DNA of 64,000 bases from Hwanghaeella grinnelliae (GCF_004005845.1 NZ_SADE01000004.1:372001-436000), one strand, 5' to 3'. Shown: positions 8,055 to 16,042, counted from the stretch's first letter. Notes: generated by a model not told the origin, from the sequence alone. Translations and numbers: made by a program.

Positions 8055-9742
8055 CACGCAGATTGAACAAACGTGTAAGGGGGGCGATAATTTCTATCGT
8101 AGCATTGTTCCTGTCTTTAATTCTTGGGTCGGCGCAGGCACAATCATATATTCAAATTTCAAAATTTCGCGGAGAAGTCGGTCAGTCTGTTTGCGAGACT
8201 GATGGTGCGAATGTGCTCGTAGCATTGTTAAATGTTTTACGGAAAGGAGGGCAAATCATTTTCAATGCTACTCCGAGATCAGACGATAGGGTGAAAAGTT
8301 GGACCTTAGGTCAAGTTATCACGGAGTCACAGATCCAAGAGCAGCTTCAAGAAAATCACAAAGATTTTCAAGAATGGATGAACAGTTGCGCGGCGGATGC
8401 CTCAACTCACGCACAGTTTGAAAGCCTTTCAAACGCGATAGAGGAATTTTTAGAAGCAAGTACTACTAGTAGAACAGGCGCAGAATTGCAAAATGTGGCG
8501 AACGCAATTGAAACGCTTTTGAACGGAGATGCGCCTCGAACAATCCTCGATGAAAGGAATTCGGGTTCCGAAGCAAATGGTATTGAAGCAGTAATTTCCC
8601 TGACATTGAAGGCGAGGTCGGAAGCCATTGTTCAGCAGCCCGAAGAAGGGGGGAGCCATACACTTGTCAAAGACCTGTCTGACGTAAAAGCACAAACCGA
8701 AGATATCCGCCAGTCGTTGGAAGCTAGGTGGACCGAATTAGCTTCAACTGGAGTAGAGAATGGTAACAACATAAAACTATTACGGAACGAATTATCCGTT
8801 TTGGTTAAAATGGCAAGTAATTTGCAAAAGGACTTATTAAAAATTGAGAAGATGCTTGAATTGCAGATCTCAATAGATGAGCCGAACGATAGCGAAGGAG
8901 CCATTATGGGCCAGATAGGAGACGTATTCACATCGGTGTTGCTAATGTTGGTATTGTTTGTATTCGGTCTTTGGGCTCATAGGTTTATTCGCTACCGGGC
9001 GAAGTTAGATCGGGTTTCTCAGGATGTAGCTCAGAAATTTGAAGACGTCGAGTGCCGCTTAGATGAGCAACTCGCAGCGTTTGGCGACAACATGACAAAA
9101 AGCGCCGAGCAGATCCAGGAGGTTTGTAGATACCTTGAGTCTTTCGTTGAATCGTTACGCGCCGACCTAATTGAGGAAAAAGCGGCTATCGAAAGAAACG
9201 TTGCCGGAGCCCAGGTTCTTCCAAATAGTGGTGTGTTGAGGGGCCAAGATCGCGTCACCGGCGGTCAAGAACTCAACAATGGGGTACATGCTGACAAACA
9301 AAGCGCGCATAGAACCTCTGTTCCCGAATATGCGGATTTAGTGTCCTTTGCGGACGATGTAACATCTTCGTTCAATCGTTGTAAAAACAGAAGAGACTTT
9401 GAGCAATTCTTGAAAGCATATAAGCACCAACAGGTTCGTCGTAACAAAAAAGCGGCCGAAAATGTACAACTCGTCGAATCTGAAGAGCCTCAAGACAGTG
9501 CTGATCTTGGTTCGTTTTTTGTTCTAATGGGGGGCTTTGATGACGAGATTTTAATACCGTCTTGGAATCATTACACACATCAGAGGAATTTAGGTGCCGG
9601 CGATGGCGCCTTCCCTGGTTTGGAGGGCGTATTCTCTATTCGCCGGAATGTGGGGAGTAAATGCTTTTTAATAGAACCTGCTAGAGTTAGAAAGGCATCA
9701 GCTTTTTTTCGGATTGTGAAGTTAGGGAGAATAGGAATATAG
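8051..9742 (+). CDS. Secreted/membrane coiled-coil protein (last gene of operon)
   Basis: A 563-residue protein starting at GTG in a GTGA overlap with the preceding stop. It has an N-terminal signal sequence (residues ~10-31, ending AQAQ), a periplasmic region rich in Gln/Glu/Leu helices (~95-285), one membrane span at ~292-312 and a helical, probably cytoplasmic, segment (~320-395) before a C-terminal domain of about 150 residues that was not recognised. This topology would let it bridge the periplasm, where the VWA-like lipoprotein sits, and the cytoplasmic tubulin- and actin-like proteins. The overlap with the ATPase gene implies translational coupling and stoichiometric synthesis. Function is unknown. 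Confidence 0.7.
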   Translation: MTRRLNKRVRGAIISIVALFLSLILGSAQAQSYIQISKFRGEVGQSVCETDGANVLVALLNVLRKGGQIIFNATPRSDDRVKSWTLGQVITESQIQEQLQENHKDFQEWMNSCAADASTHAQFESLSNAIEEFLEASTTSRTGAELQNVANAIETLLNGDAPRTILDERNSGSEANGIEAVISLTLKARSEAIVQQPEEGGSHTLVKDLSDVKAQTEDIRQSLEARWTELASTGVENGNNIKLLRNELSVLVKMASNLQKDLLKIEKMLELQISIDEPNDSEGAIMGQIGDVFTSVLLMLVLFVFGLWAHRFIRYRAKLDRVSQDVAQKFEDVECRLDEQLAAFGDNMTKSAEQIQEVCRYLESFVESLRADLIEEKAAIERNVAGAQVLPNSGVLRGQDRVTGGQELNNGVHADKQSAHRTSVPEYADLVSFADDVTSSFNRCKNRRDFEQFLKAYKHQQVRRNKKAAENVQLVESEEPQDSADLGSFFVLMGGFDDEILIPSWNHYTHQRNLGAGDGAFPGLEGVFSIRRNVGSKCFLIEPARVRKASAFFRIVKLGRIGI

Positions 9743-10002
9743 AGTATCTTTGTAAGTTGGCTTATTTTGGAGTTTCGGATTTCAAAGGTTTTCAGCCCTA
9801 TTCAGTATTGGTCGCCGACTAGGTTTCGTATTTTAGTTTTCCGACGTTCACTTTGCGGTGTATTTGGGCATAAATGCGCGCTAACTTTGGCGAGGCATGG
9901 CATATAGTTGTGCCAGTGTCGAAAGATATAATGCATAAATATAGTAATTCATTATTCTAAGAACCCGACAATGAGTTGTGCTTGCACGTAAGCAGGCATC
10001 CA

Positions 10003-10020
10003 ATCTGCGGTGGGAGCAGA
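10003..10020 (+). repeat. Candidate left attachment core (copy of tRNA-Pro anticodon arm)
   Basis: The 18 bases ATCTGC-GG-TGGGAGCAGA match the anticodon stem-loop of the tRNA-Pro gene at 45912-45929 (ATCTGC-TT-TGGGAGCAGA) at 16 of 18 positions. This lies about 100 bases outside the integrase stop codon, where an attL would be expected, and anticodon arms are known recombination cores for tyrosine integrases. The flanks show no convincing remainder of the tRNA, which is a weakness. Sequence match seen directly; role inferred. Confidence 0.5.
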
Positions 10021-10077
10021 TAGGGCATTGGTCTAAGCACTTCAAAACCCGCAGCCTTCTATCGCTCCCGGACCCAG

Positions 10078-10102
10078 GTATGACGCGAAGTCTGACGCGA
10101 CT
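10078..10102 (+). repeat. Candidate integrase arm-type site, left end
   Basis: The stretch reads TATGACG-CG-AAGT-C-TGAC and contains a near-direct repeat of TGACGCGA. The same pattern, TATGACG-TA-AAGT-A-TGAC, occurs at 45770-45790, inside the right end of the proposed element. Paired repeats just inside both ends are typical of integrase arm-binding sites. Binding is inferred. Confidence 0.35.
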
Positions 10103-10117
10103 TCCTTGGGGTCGGAT

Positions 10118-11203
10118 CTACGGCGAATTCTTGATCCAGGTGTCAGAAACTTCCTCCATCGCATCCCGCAATTGATCCGTGTCGGCATGGGCATACTTGG
10201 CGGTCGTGGCAATGTCGCTGTGGCCCAGGAGGCGCTGCGTGAGTTTCAGGTTGCCGGTGGTGGCCAGGAGCCTCGTAGCGGCCGTGTGACGGTTGTCGTG
10301 CCAGCGATAGTCCTCGATGCCGGCGGCTTTCAACGCGCGTTTCCAGTCGCGGCGCCAGCCCGTCAGGGAGAAGGGGTAGCGTTCGCCCTTGACCCGTTTG
10401 TTCTCCAGCCGGGTGCGTCGGCACTCGTAAGTGAAGACGTGGATCGGATGCTGCCCGCGTTGCCGTGACAGGATCGCTCTGATCTCGTTTGTGATGGGGA
10501 GCACGAGCGTTGCTCCACCCGGCCTGTGGGACTTGGTTCTCAAAGTAATAGTGCCGCCGGGCAAGTCGACCATGTTCCATGTGAGGCCAATCGCATTGGA
10601 GAGGCGCACGCCGGTGGCCAGAGAGAAGGAAACGACAGGACGGAGATCCGGCCACAAGGCCTTCATGAGCCGATCTTGCTCCTCTGTAGACAGGGATCTG
10701 ATCCGCTCTTGAGGTTCGGGGAGTTTATGTTTGCCGAATTTGGGCAACCGGCCGACGTCGTGGCCCCACTCGTCTCGCGCTGTTCGAAGGACGCGGCGCA
10801 GAAGCTCGATCTCCCGATTGACCGTTGCAGGCGCCGGCAACGTCCCGCGAATTGTCTTTTCACTTCGGCGCTTTGAGACATAGGTAGACAACAAAGCATC
10901 AGGGATATCCTTGATCAGAATATCCCCCAGTCCATCTTTGAGGCGCTCGAGCTGGTAGAACTCTGTGTCCGCGTTGGCGTGATACTGTGATTTCTCGACC
11001 AGATACCGACCGAAGGCTTCATTCAACCTGACGCCCTGCAGGCCTCTGGCATAATTGGTCTCTGCCTCCTGCCTTAGGCGGCGTTCTTCCTTCTCTGCTT
11101 CGCGCTTCGTTTTGCGCTTCGTAGAGCCTCGAAATCGTGTTCCCCCGACGGTGAAGTCGTAGGTCCAGTAAGGCGAGCGGGGGGGAGGAGGGTAGACGGA
11201 CAT
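10118..11203 (-). CDS. Tyrosine recombinase (site-specific integrase)
   Basis: A 361-residue phage-type integrase. The start is the ATG giving MSVYPPPP. An N-terminal arm-binding-like segment (residues ~8-55) is followed by a SAM-like core-binding domain (~58-150) and the catalytic domain (~170-345). The tetrad can be read: R200 (TGVRLSN), H302 and R305 (WHDNRH), H328 (LLGHSD) and the nucleophile Y337 (TAKYAH). It should catalyse integration and excision of the element ending at tRNA-Pro. Its start lies inside the upstream excisionase-like gene (overlap of about 130 bases in another frame), so both are probably made from one transcript. It is transcribed towards the left boundary, with its stop about 100 bases from the candidate attL. 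Confidence 0.93.
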   Translation of the reverse strand: MSVYPPPPRSPYWTYDFTVGGTRFRGSTKRKTKREAEKEERRLRQEAETNYARGLQGVRLNEAFGRYLVEKSQYHANADTEFYQLERLKDGLGDILIKDIPDALLSTYVSKRRSEKTIRGTLPAPATVNREIELLRRVLRTARDEWGHDVGRLPKFGKHKLPEPQERIRSLSTEEQDRLMKALWPDLRPVVSFSLATGVRLSNAIGLTWNMVDLPGGTITLRTKSHRPGGATLVLPITNEIRAILSRQRGQHPIHVFTYECRRTRLENKRVKGERYPFSLTGWRRDWKRALKAAGIEDYRWHDNRHTAATRLLATTGNLKLTQRLLGHSDIATTAKYAHADTDQLRDAMEEVSDTWIKNSP

Positions 11204-11400
11204 GCGGCAACTCTGTGTTGGTCGATGAAGTTGGTGATATCGCTGGGGCGAAAGAGGTACCGATTGTCGAAGTTCACGTGACCGATCTTGCGTTCGGCAG
11301 CGAGGCGTTTGAGCTTGCGCGCAGACATTCGGAGGAGCGGTGCCGCTTCCTCCGTTGTCATCAACAACACCGAATTGTCGTTGTTTGCGTCCACAATCAC
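11074..11400 (-). CDS. Excisionase-like helix-turn-helix protein
   Basis: A 108-residue protein. Residues ~15-60 have the short winged-helix pattern of excisionase/MerR-like binding proteins: TTEEAAPLLRMSARKLKRLA, then a wing with NRYLFRPSDITNFI. The C-terminal part is basic and Ala/Arg-rich. It lies immediately upstream of the integrase gene and overlaps its start, the usual place for a recombination directionality factor. It may bend DNA at the attachment sites and also repress its own promoter. Family assignment is by pattern only. Confidence 0.7.
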   Translation of the reverse strand: MIVDANNDNSVLLMTTEEAAPLLRMSARKLKRLAAERKIGHVNFDNRYLFRPSDITNFIDQHRVAACPSTLLPPARLTGPTTSPSGEHDFEALRSAKRSAKQRRKNAA

Positions 11401-11420
11401 TGACCTGCTGGTTCGTACGT

Positions 11421-11460
11421 TTCACTTCGACGGATTGGAACTGTTCCGTCGCTCAGTGAA
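11421..11460. promoter_or_regulatory. Inverted repeat upstream of excisionase/integrase operon
   Basis: CGACGGA and TCCGTCG face each other across TTGGAACTGT, with outer TTCACT and AGTGAA arms also complementary. The element starts about 20 bases before the excisionase start codon, a good place for an operator controlling integrase expression. No T-run follows on the minus strand, so a terminator is less likely. Confidence 0.4.
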
Positions 11461-11673
11461 ACTATTTTACAACGCAGACCCGAAAGTAATTTCCCATAAA
11501 ATAATACCGTGCACCTTGCTCGTCGCGGGGACGGCGCCGTGAGCGTCATTTGGGCGAGGTGAGATTTGGAACAGGAGCTCTTTACCGTTGGCGGAAATCG
11601 CAACGGAGCTGGAGCGAACAATCTTGAGAATTAGAGAGCGAGCGACACTGCGCTTGCGAGGACAGGGCTGGCC

Positions 11674-12123
11674 CTACGCTTCTACTACGCGTGAAAATTT
11701 TGCGAAACTAATTATGCCGTCGGAGAGAAACGGCGCCAGAACCATCTCCACCGCGCGCCTCAATTCGGCTGCCGGCATTGGCTTGCTGGACCCTGTCAGG
11801 CCCTCGTAGTAGGCGGTAACGAGCGTCAGGATGATCAACTGAGTGACGCGATCGAGCGCTTCGTCTTCGCTCTTGGTGTTCTCGAAGTACTCCTCGAAGA
11901 AATCCAAATTCACGAGGATGATCGGCTCTTCGATCGTTCCCGAGACATAGCTTATGCCGACGGCGTCATTCCCGCTGGAGGCCGGTGAGTGCTCATCATA
12001 AATCTCGATCTGAAAACTTTGGAAGAACTCGTTGGGTTCCAGCGCTTCGAGGACACGCTCTCCGGCCGCGGAGAGGATATCTTCGATCGGAAGTTCGGCG
12101 GATTGAGAACCAGTATGCGGCAC
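11674..12123 (-). CDS. Hypothetical protein, acidic, 149 residues
   Basis: The GTG start has a GAGGT ribosome-binding site 7 bases upstream. The protein is acidic (many Glu/Asp) with a mixed alpha/beta look: a strand-rich middle (SFQIEIYDE, VGISYVSGTIEEPIILVNLDFFEEYF) and a helical C-terminal half. No signal peptide or membrane span is visible. No family recognised. It sits between the excisionase and the excalibur-domain gene, all on the same strand, in the maintenance half of the element. Confidence 0.6.
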   Translation of the reverse strand: MPHTGSQSAELPIEDILSAAGERVLEALEPNEFFQSFQIEIYDEHSPASSGNDAVGISYVSGTIEEPIILVNLDFFEEYFENTKSEDEALDRVTQLIILTLVTAYYEGLTGSSKPMPAAELRRAVEMVLAPFLSDGIISFAKFSRVVEA

Positions 12124-12284
12124 GCGTGGGACCTCGGTAGATGACAGGTGCTCTGCCTAACATGCTGCGGCACAGGGCGTCACGCATTGAGGCCACGTTT
12201 GTTTTAATGAGAAGGGTTTTCCATTCGTCTAGTGCAGATGCCTTCAATTTCGATCCGCGTCCGGACCGTCCCCGCTACCACGCC

Positions 12285-12629
12285 TTATCTGTATTCTTCG
12301 CACGCCAATCCGTCGTTGTCGCGATCGTGTCGGTCATAGTATCCGGGTGCGTTACGGCGTGCCGGCGCCAGGCCGACGGCATTCGCATGTGCGCAGTTGG
12401 GGGCGGCTGCGATGTGGCGAAGCAGAGTACTCACTGCCCAGCCGCGGGCATCGGCTGCGTGCAACGTCCCTGCTGCCGCAAAACACAGAAGCGCAACAGC
12501 TGCAAACATCTTCCACAACTTTCCGACTGGGAAGGGAGAGCGCGGCAATGCCTTTGCTGTGACGCGGCTAAAACGCCGCCTCAATTGTTCGGCGTGGTGG
12601 TCTGGATCGTTTGTCTTGAAACCAGCCAT
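12285..12629 (-). CDS. Excalibur-domain secreted protein
   Basis: A 114-residue protein. Residues ~41-60 form a hydrophobic segment (MFAAVALLCFAAAGTLHAAD) like a signal peptide or membrane anchor. Residues ~78-114 match the excalibur calcium-binding pattern: NCAHANAVG, APARRNAPGY, then DRDNDGLACE, with the Dx(D/N)xDG loop intact. The internal Met at residue 41 would place the signal peptide at the N-terminus and may be the true start (12509). Excalibur domains occur on extracellular or envelope proteins, often next to nuclease domains, but none is present here. Role in the element unknown. Confidence 0.7.
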   Translation of the reverse strand: MAGFKTNDPDHHAEQLRRRFSRVTAKALPRSPFPVGKLWKMFAAVALLCFAAAGTLHAADARGWAVSTLLRHIAAAPNCAHANAVGLAPARRNAPGYYDRHDRDNDGLACEEYR

Positions 12630-12999
12630 ATGTTCGGACTCAGTCTTCGGGGTTCGCTAGTTGTTAAGTGGCTTGGATTTTCCGTGCGAGAGATTTCAAA
12701 CCTAGTTTTGGCTAAATGCTGTTCAATCTTGGCCGAGGTGGTCTCCGGCCGAAACAGAATGAACGCTCTTATGTCACGTTCGATCCGGGCCGGTAATCAC
12801 ATTGGCGGAAACTTAGTTGAGGTCGGCATTGGACCAAGCAAATCAGGACTGCGACACTGAGAAGGCCGCCGGAACGAAATGCCGTAATTATCTTTGAATT
12901 TCCGCGAGGTTTTCCGGTCCTATCTGACCGGGCTCGGACTTCACTTGCCGAATATAGTATAGTGGGCCTCTATTTTTGGCAGTTCTAGAGGGAGTTCCG

Positions 13000-13516
13000 C
13001 CCGAAGGGCGCGAAAAAAGTAGGATCAACGATCCGTCATGTGTGTTGGGTGAATACGTTCCCCTGAAATGCGGTAATGAAGTATTGATTTGTCGTATGAC
13101 AAGGAGCTTCAAAAGCTAGACGTTTGACGTCTGATGACCTCTGATGACCTATAATTTTTCGGCCATTAGCACGGAATAACAGCCGCTTGAAGGCTCGAAA
13201 AATTGCGAAATTCATTATTATTTATTTTCTATTTTTTCCGATCACGTAAGTGCCTGCCTTAGCTCACTTTTGTGCGAAAAAATTATATGCTATCAAGTGC
13301 CATAAGGTGCCGTGACATGCCATGAGGTGCCATAAGGTGCCGTGACATGCCATGAGGTGTCATAAGGTGTCATAAGGTGTCATAAGGTGCCAAAACTTGT
13401 TACCTCAAACTTTGATCTCAGACGGCATTTCAATACTCCACTACCGTTTCGTAGTGAAATGTAATCACCCAACACACACGACGGATCATTTTTCCTAGTT
13501 TTTCGACCCCTTCGGG
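13000..13516. other. Origin-like region: long inverted repeats flanking tandem repeats
   Basis: Two imperfect inverted arms, 13000-13086 and 13431-13516, face each other. Their best cores, 13030-13052 and 13465-13487, agree at 22 of 23 positions. Between them lie a 10-bp direct repeat (CTGATGACCT twice, 13131-13150), an AT-rich patch (~13205-13245) and the ten-unit tandem array listed separately. Just outside, TAGTGCATC is repeated at 13543-13561. The whole stretch from ~12630 to 13624 lacks a supported gene. Iterons, an AT-rich zone and inverted arms are the ingredients of a replication or transfer origin. No initiator gene was recognised nearby. Confidence 0.55.
13294..13393 (+). repeat. 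Ten tandem 10-bp repeats (iteron-like)
   Basis: Ten head-to-tail units with consensus (A/G)AGGTG(C/T)CAT. Units 2-4 and 5-7 also form a 30-bp higher-order repeat, nearly identical over its length. A period of 10 bp places each unit on the same helix face, as in protein-binding iterons. Unlike CRISPR there are no spacers. The region is non-coding on both strands. Confidence 0.85.
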
Positions 13517-13624
13517 AAGAGGGCACTGAAAAATAACAAAAAATAGTGCATCTTAGTGCATCACTAAAGGGTTCAGCCCTTTATCTGGCCAGAGACGACA
13601 GAAAACTCCTGTAGAAATTCAAAA

Positions 13625-13918
13625 TTAATTATCGGGTTTTTCCGTTTCTGGAGGCTTTCCCAGCCAATCGCGGTTCAACCTATTCAACGGCCAAATTATC
13701 TCGGTCATTTCCATCGCGCCGTAAGCGAAGGAAGCGGCTTTTCGAAGCATGCGCATTTCATGATGAGGGAGGGTCGAAGGTGCCTGGAGGGTAACAATCG
13801 ATTCAACGCGCGAAAAATGCCGAAAGATGTCTCCCTTGATGTGGCATGGTTCCGTGCTGGTGTGTATTCGGCTATCATCGCGGATGAGTTTGAGGAGCAT
13901 GCGGGGAAGATTGATCAT
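13625..13918 (-). CDS. Small hypothetical protein divergent from Xre antitoxin
   Basis: A 97-residue reading frame starting at an ATG with AAGG close upstream. The sequence (INLPRMLLKLIRDDSRIHT and so on) shows no known domain, signal peptide or membrane span. Its ribosome-binding site overlaps the perfect palindrome shared with the divergent Xre gene, so it could be co-regulated. It might be a chance reading frame. The downstream end borders the origin-like region. Confidence 0.4.
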   Translation of the reverse strand: MINLPRMLLKLIRDDSRIHTSTEPCHIKGDIFRHFSRVESIVTLQAPSTLPHHEMRMLRKAASFAYGAMEMTEIIWPLNRLNRDWLGKPPETEKPDN

Positions 13919-13923
13919 AGACC

Positions 13924-13945
13924 TTGCGATCCGGGCGGATCGCAA
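13924..13945. promoter_or_regulatory. Perfect 10-bp palindrome, candidate Xre operator
   Basis: TTGCGATCCG and CGGATCGCAA are exact inverted repeats with a two-base spacer. The site lies between two divergent starts, 53 bases before the Xre antitoxin ATG. Autorepression by the antitoxin through such palindromes is usual in RES/Xre systems, so it is the likely operator. Palindrome seen directly; binding inferred. Confidence 0.6.
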
Positions 13946-13998
13946 CAAAAGACATAGTGAACAAGGACGTGCCGAACTAAGTATTTGTGGAATGTTTG

Positions 13999-14496
13999 AT
14001 GAAGAACGAATTGCCTAAGGTAGCCACAGAAGCTCAACAGGAACTCGGCGAACGCATCAGGGTCGCGCGCAAGGCGACCGGGCTGACGGCAGAGGAGTTC
14101 GCCCGCAGGTTCGGTGTGACCTCGAAGACCGTCCGCGACTGGGAGAAAGCGAGACGCGTTCCCCGCGCCAATCAAATCGTCATGATGGCGGGCATGCTGA
14201 ATGTCACCGCCCCCTGGCTGCTGGAAGGGCGTGAGTATGAACCGGATTGGCACGAGTATGAATACGTGGATGAAAATGATTACTTGGAAATAGAGTTGGA
14301 GCGCAGGCCTCTCCTAAAGGAACTCTACGAAAAGGCCAAAGAGGTTTTCCAGAACGAAAGTAAGGCTAAGGAGTGGATAGTCTCGCCCGCCTTGGCACTC
14401 TCCGGCCAAAAGCCCATCGACCTTGTCGCTACTGAACATGGGGCAGAGATGGTCGAGGACGTGCTCACGCGACTTGAGTACGGGGTTTATACGTGA
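13999..14496 (+). CDS. Xre/MbcA/ParS-family antitoxin
   Basis: A 165-residue antitoxin. Residues ~15-70 form an XRE-type helix-turn-helix (RIRVARKATGLTAEEFARRFGV, then TSKTVRDWEKARRVP). The C-terminal ~55 residues (KEWIVSPALALSGQKPID to the end) match the toxin-binding domain of the Xre-MbcA-ParS antitoxins. An acidic linker joins the two. The start chosen is the ATG with GGAA upstream; a GTG twelve bases earlier is possible. Its stop overlaps the RES toxin start (GTGA), so the pair is co-translated. It should neutralise the RES toxin by covering its active site and repress the operon through the palindrome just upstream. Confidence 0.9.
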   Translation: MKNELPKVATEAQQELGERIRVARKATGLTAEEFARRFGVTSKTVRDWEKARRVPRANQIVMMAGMLNVTAPWLLEGREYEPDWHEYEYVDENDYLEIELERRPLLKELYEKAKEVFQNESKAKEWIVSPALALSGQKPIDLVATEHGAEMVEDVLTRLEYGVYT

Positions 14497-14993
14497 TCCT
14501 GGACGCCGGTGGAAATCCTGAAACTCTCTCTGTCGCTTGGCGCATGGACAGACTGCAGCACAAGAACACATGGGATTCTGGCGAAGGCGCGTTTCTCGGC
14601 GGCGGCCGCTGGAACACCAAAAATGTTCGCGCGGTGTATTGCGCCCTCGACGCGGCAACCGCGATTCTGGAGGTCACAGTTCACAACGGTTTCGATGACC
14701 TCGACTCGGTCCCTCGCATTATGACAAAGCTGTCACTGCTGGAGGCTTCGTCGATCTACGTATTAAGGTCGGATGACGTCCCGAATCCCAATTGGCTCGT
14801 ACCAGCTAATCCAACGCCAAACCAGCAGCAATTCGGCAATGACCTCCTAGCGAAACATGGGGCGTTCTACGTGCAGAGCGTGGTCTCGAAGCACTCGTGG
14901 AATCTTGTCTTCCTGGCAGGTGAATTTGGTGAATATAGCTTGGTTTCGCAGGAGAAGTTTGCCCTGGACCCGCGTTTTGTGGTCTCGATTTGA
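14493..14993 (+). CDS. RES-domain toxin (predicted NAD+-targeting)
   Basis: A 166-residue RES-domain protein covering almost its whole length. Key parts are visible: the first Arg in AWR (R17), the glycine motif GGGRWN (36-41), the catalytic Glu in ATAILEV (E60) and a Ser in QSVVS in the C-terminal third. RES toxins are known to degrade or phosphorolyse NAD+ using a fold related to ADP-ribosyltransferases. It begins with GTG inside the antitoxin stop. In the element it would act as an addiction module or abortive-infection device. All expected residues are present, so activity is likely. Confidence 0.9.
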   Translation: MILDAGGNPETLSVAWRMDRLQHKNTWDSGEGAFLGGGRWNTKNVRAVYCALDAATAILEVTVHNGFDDLDSVPRIMTKLSLLEASSIYVLRSDDVPNPNWLVPANPTPNQQQFGNDLLAKHGAFYVQSVVSKHSWNLVFLAGEFGEYSLVSQEKFALDPRFVVSI

Positions 14994-15062
14994 CTGGGTG
15001 TCGTAATGCGCGCCGATGTTCGGAACGAAGGCAACGCATCGCTTTTGCTGCCATCAGCCAGA

Positions 15063-15809
15063 TCAATGAAGCGCAGCATCGTCCGAATTGTGTAGCGGGC
15101 AGGCTGGGCAAAAGCTCGCCATCTCTGCATCACTCAGCCCGGAAACGCGCGCCAAAAGCGAATATAATTGCTCCTGGAAATAAGCATTCACTTCCTCAAT
15201 CGGATCACGCACCCTGAAAACAAAGTGGTCGTCTAGATCGACACCAAAAATGTTCAGGGGGTCCGGAAGTACGCGGACGCCATAATACGAGATCAGGCGC
15301 GATTCCACTAACTCGGGTTGGTGCCCAACAGATGCGCCGTAGCTTTTCAGTAGGCATTGAATGCTCAGAACATCTCGAAGGATCGAGCGCTTTTTCCCAG
15401 AATCGAACTCCCCATTGCCGCGCTTGAGTTCGTAGGCCCGCAAAGTCTTAACGCGTCGGTCGAACACGAACGCATCCACCTGAAGGGTGCGGGCGCCTGG
15501 CCGGTAGGGCATCTCAACTGGCAGCGAATTGCCTATCTCGGAGTTCCGGCTACTGACGACGTGGTCAACTTCGGACGGGATCTGAAACTTCGGCTCATGC
15601 CAGACGGTGAAGTAGTCACAGTCCGAAAGACGTTCCCTCAAAGACCGTTCCAGTATCGAGCCATGCCTCTTGTAGGCCGCACTAACGATGCTTGTAGCGC
15701 GTGAGTAGGTTTCCCCTGCGATAGGGTCGATGCGGAACTCCTTCCGCTCCAGGCTCGCTATGGTCTTGTCCACATGCGGCCGCATTCTGTCGATCAATGC
15801 TTCTGGCAT
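15063..15809 (-). CDS. PD-(D/E)XK nuclease-like protein
   Basis: A 248-residue protein with an AGGTG ribosome-binding site 5 bases before its ATG. Residues ~110-130 carry a plausible nuclease core: a strand with LQVDAFVF (Asp) followed by LRAYELKRG (Glu-Leu-Lys), the D-(x)n-ExK arrangement of restriction-like endonucleases. The C-terminal end has CPAC. No specificity domain was recognised. It is transcribed towards the RES toxin and ends 69 bases from it. A defence role is possible from context but not shown. Alternative: a DNA-repair or element-processing nuclease. Confidence 0.6.
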   Translation of the reverse strand: MPEALIDRMRPHVDKTIASLERKEFRIDPIAGETYSRATSIVSAAYKRHGSILERSLRERLSDCDYFTVWHEPKFQIPSEVDHVVSSRNSEIGNSLPVEMPYRPGARTLQVDAFVFDRRVKTLRAYELKRGNGEFDSGKKRSILRDVLSIQCLLKSYGASVGHQPELVESRLISYYGVRVLPDPLNIFGVDLDDHFVFRVRDPIEEVNAYFQEQLYSLLARVSGLSDAEMASFCPACPLHNSDDAALH

Positions 15810-15817
15810 ATCGACAC

Positions 15818-16042
15818 CTAGAAGTTATCTTGAATGGACTCAGCCCAGAAAGACGGAATAGAGTCAAGTTGTTGGCGAGGTTCAGGTTGAGGCCAAAGGT
15901 AGCGCGCATCCTCATGAAGTTTCAGGCGGGCCGGCAAAAAGTTTGCGCTATCAACACTAGTCGACCGTTCCCGGACGGCATGGGGAGTACCCGGCAAATG
16001 GCAATCTTCTATGATATGCGACAGTTCAACCCAGCGGGCCAT
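15818..16042 (-). CDS. Small ORF upstream of the nuclease-like gene
   Basis: A 74-residue frame whose TAG stop overlaps the AGGTG ribosome-binding site of the nuclease-like gene, which would suit translational coupling. No good ribosome-binding site precedes its own ATG, and no domain is recognised. It may be the remnant 3' end of a larger gene. Real status uncertain. Confidence 0.35.
   Translation of the reverse strand: MARWVELSHIIEDCHLPGTPHAVRERSTSVDSANFLPARLKLHEDARYLWPQPEPRQQLDSIPSFWAESIQDNF

Larger units (their letters stand above)
9743..10117. other. Non-coding boundary region with candidate left attachment site
   Basis: About 375 bases without a supported gene, between the end of the tubulin-like operon and the 3' end of the integrase. 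It is AT-rich up to about 9970, then changes composition. It holds the candidate attachment core at 10003-10020 and a candidate recombinase arm-site pair at 10078-10102. Short reading frames here have no recognisable product. Confidence 0.6.

Noticed and set aside
12141-12860. 239-residue plus-strand frame
   Set aside because: It overlaps the excalibur-domain gene antisense, has many Arg/Cys/Ser and no recognisable domain.
13294-13393. Possible CRISPR array
   Set aside because: Repeat unit is 10 bp with no spacers and no cas genes are nearby.
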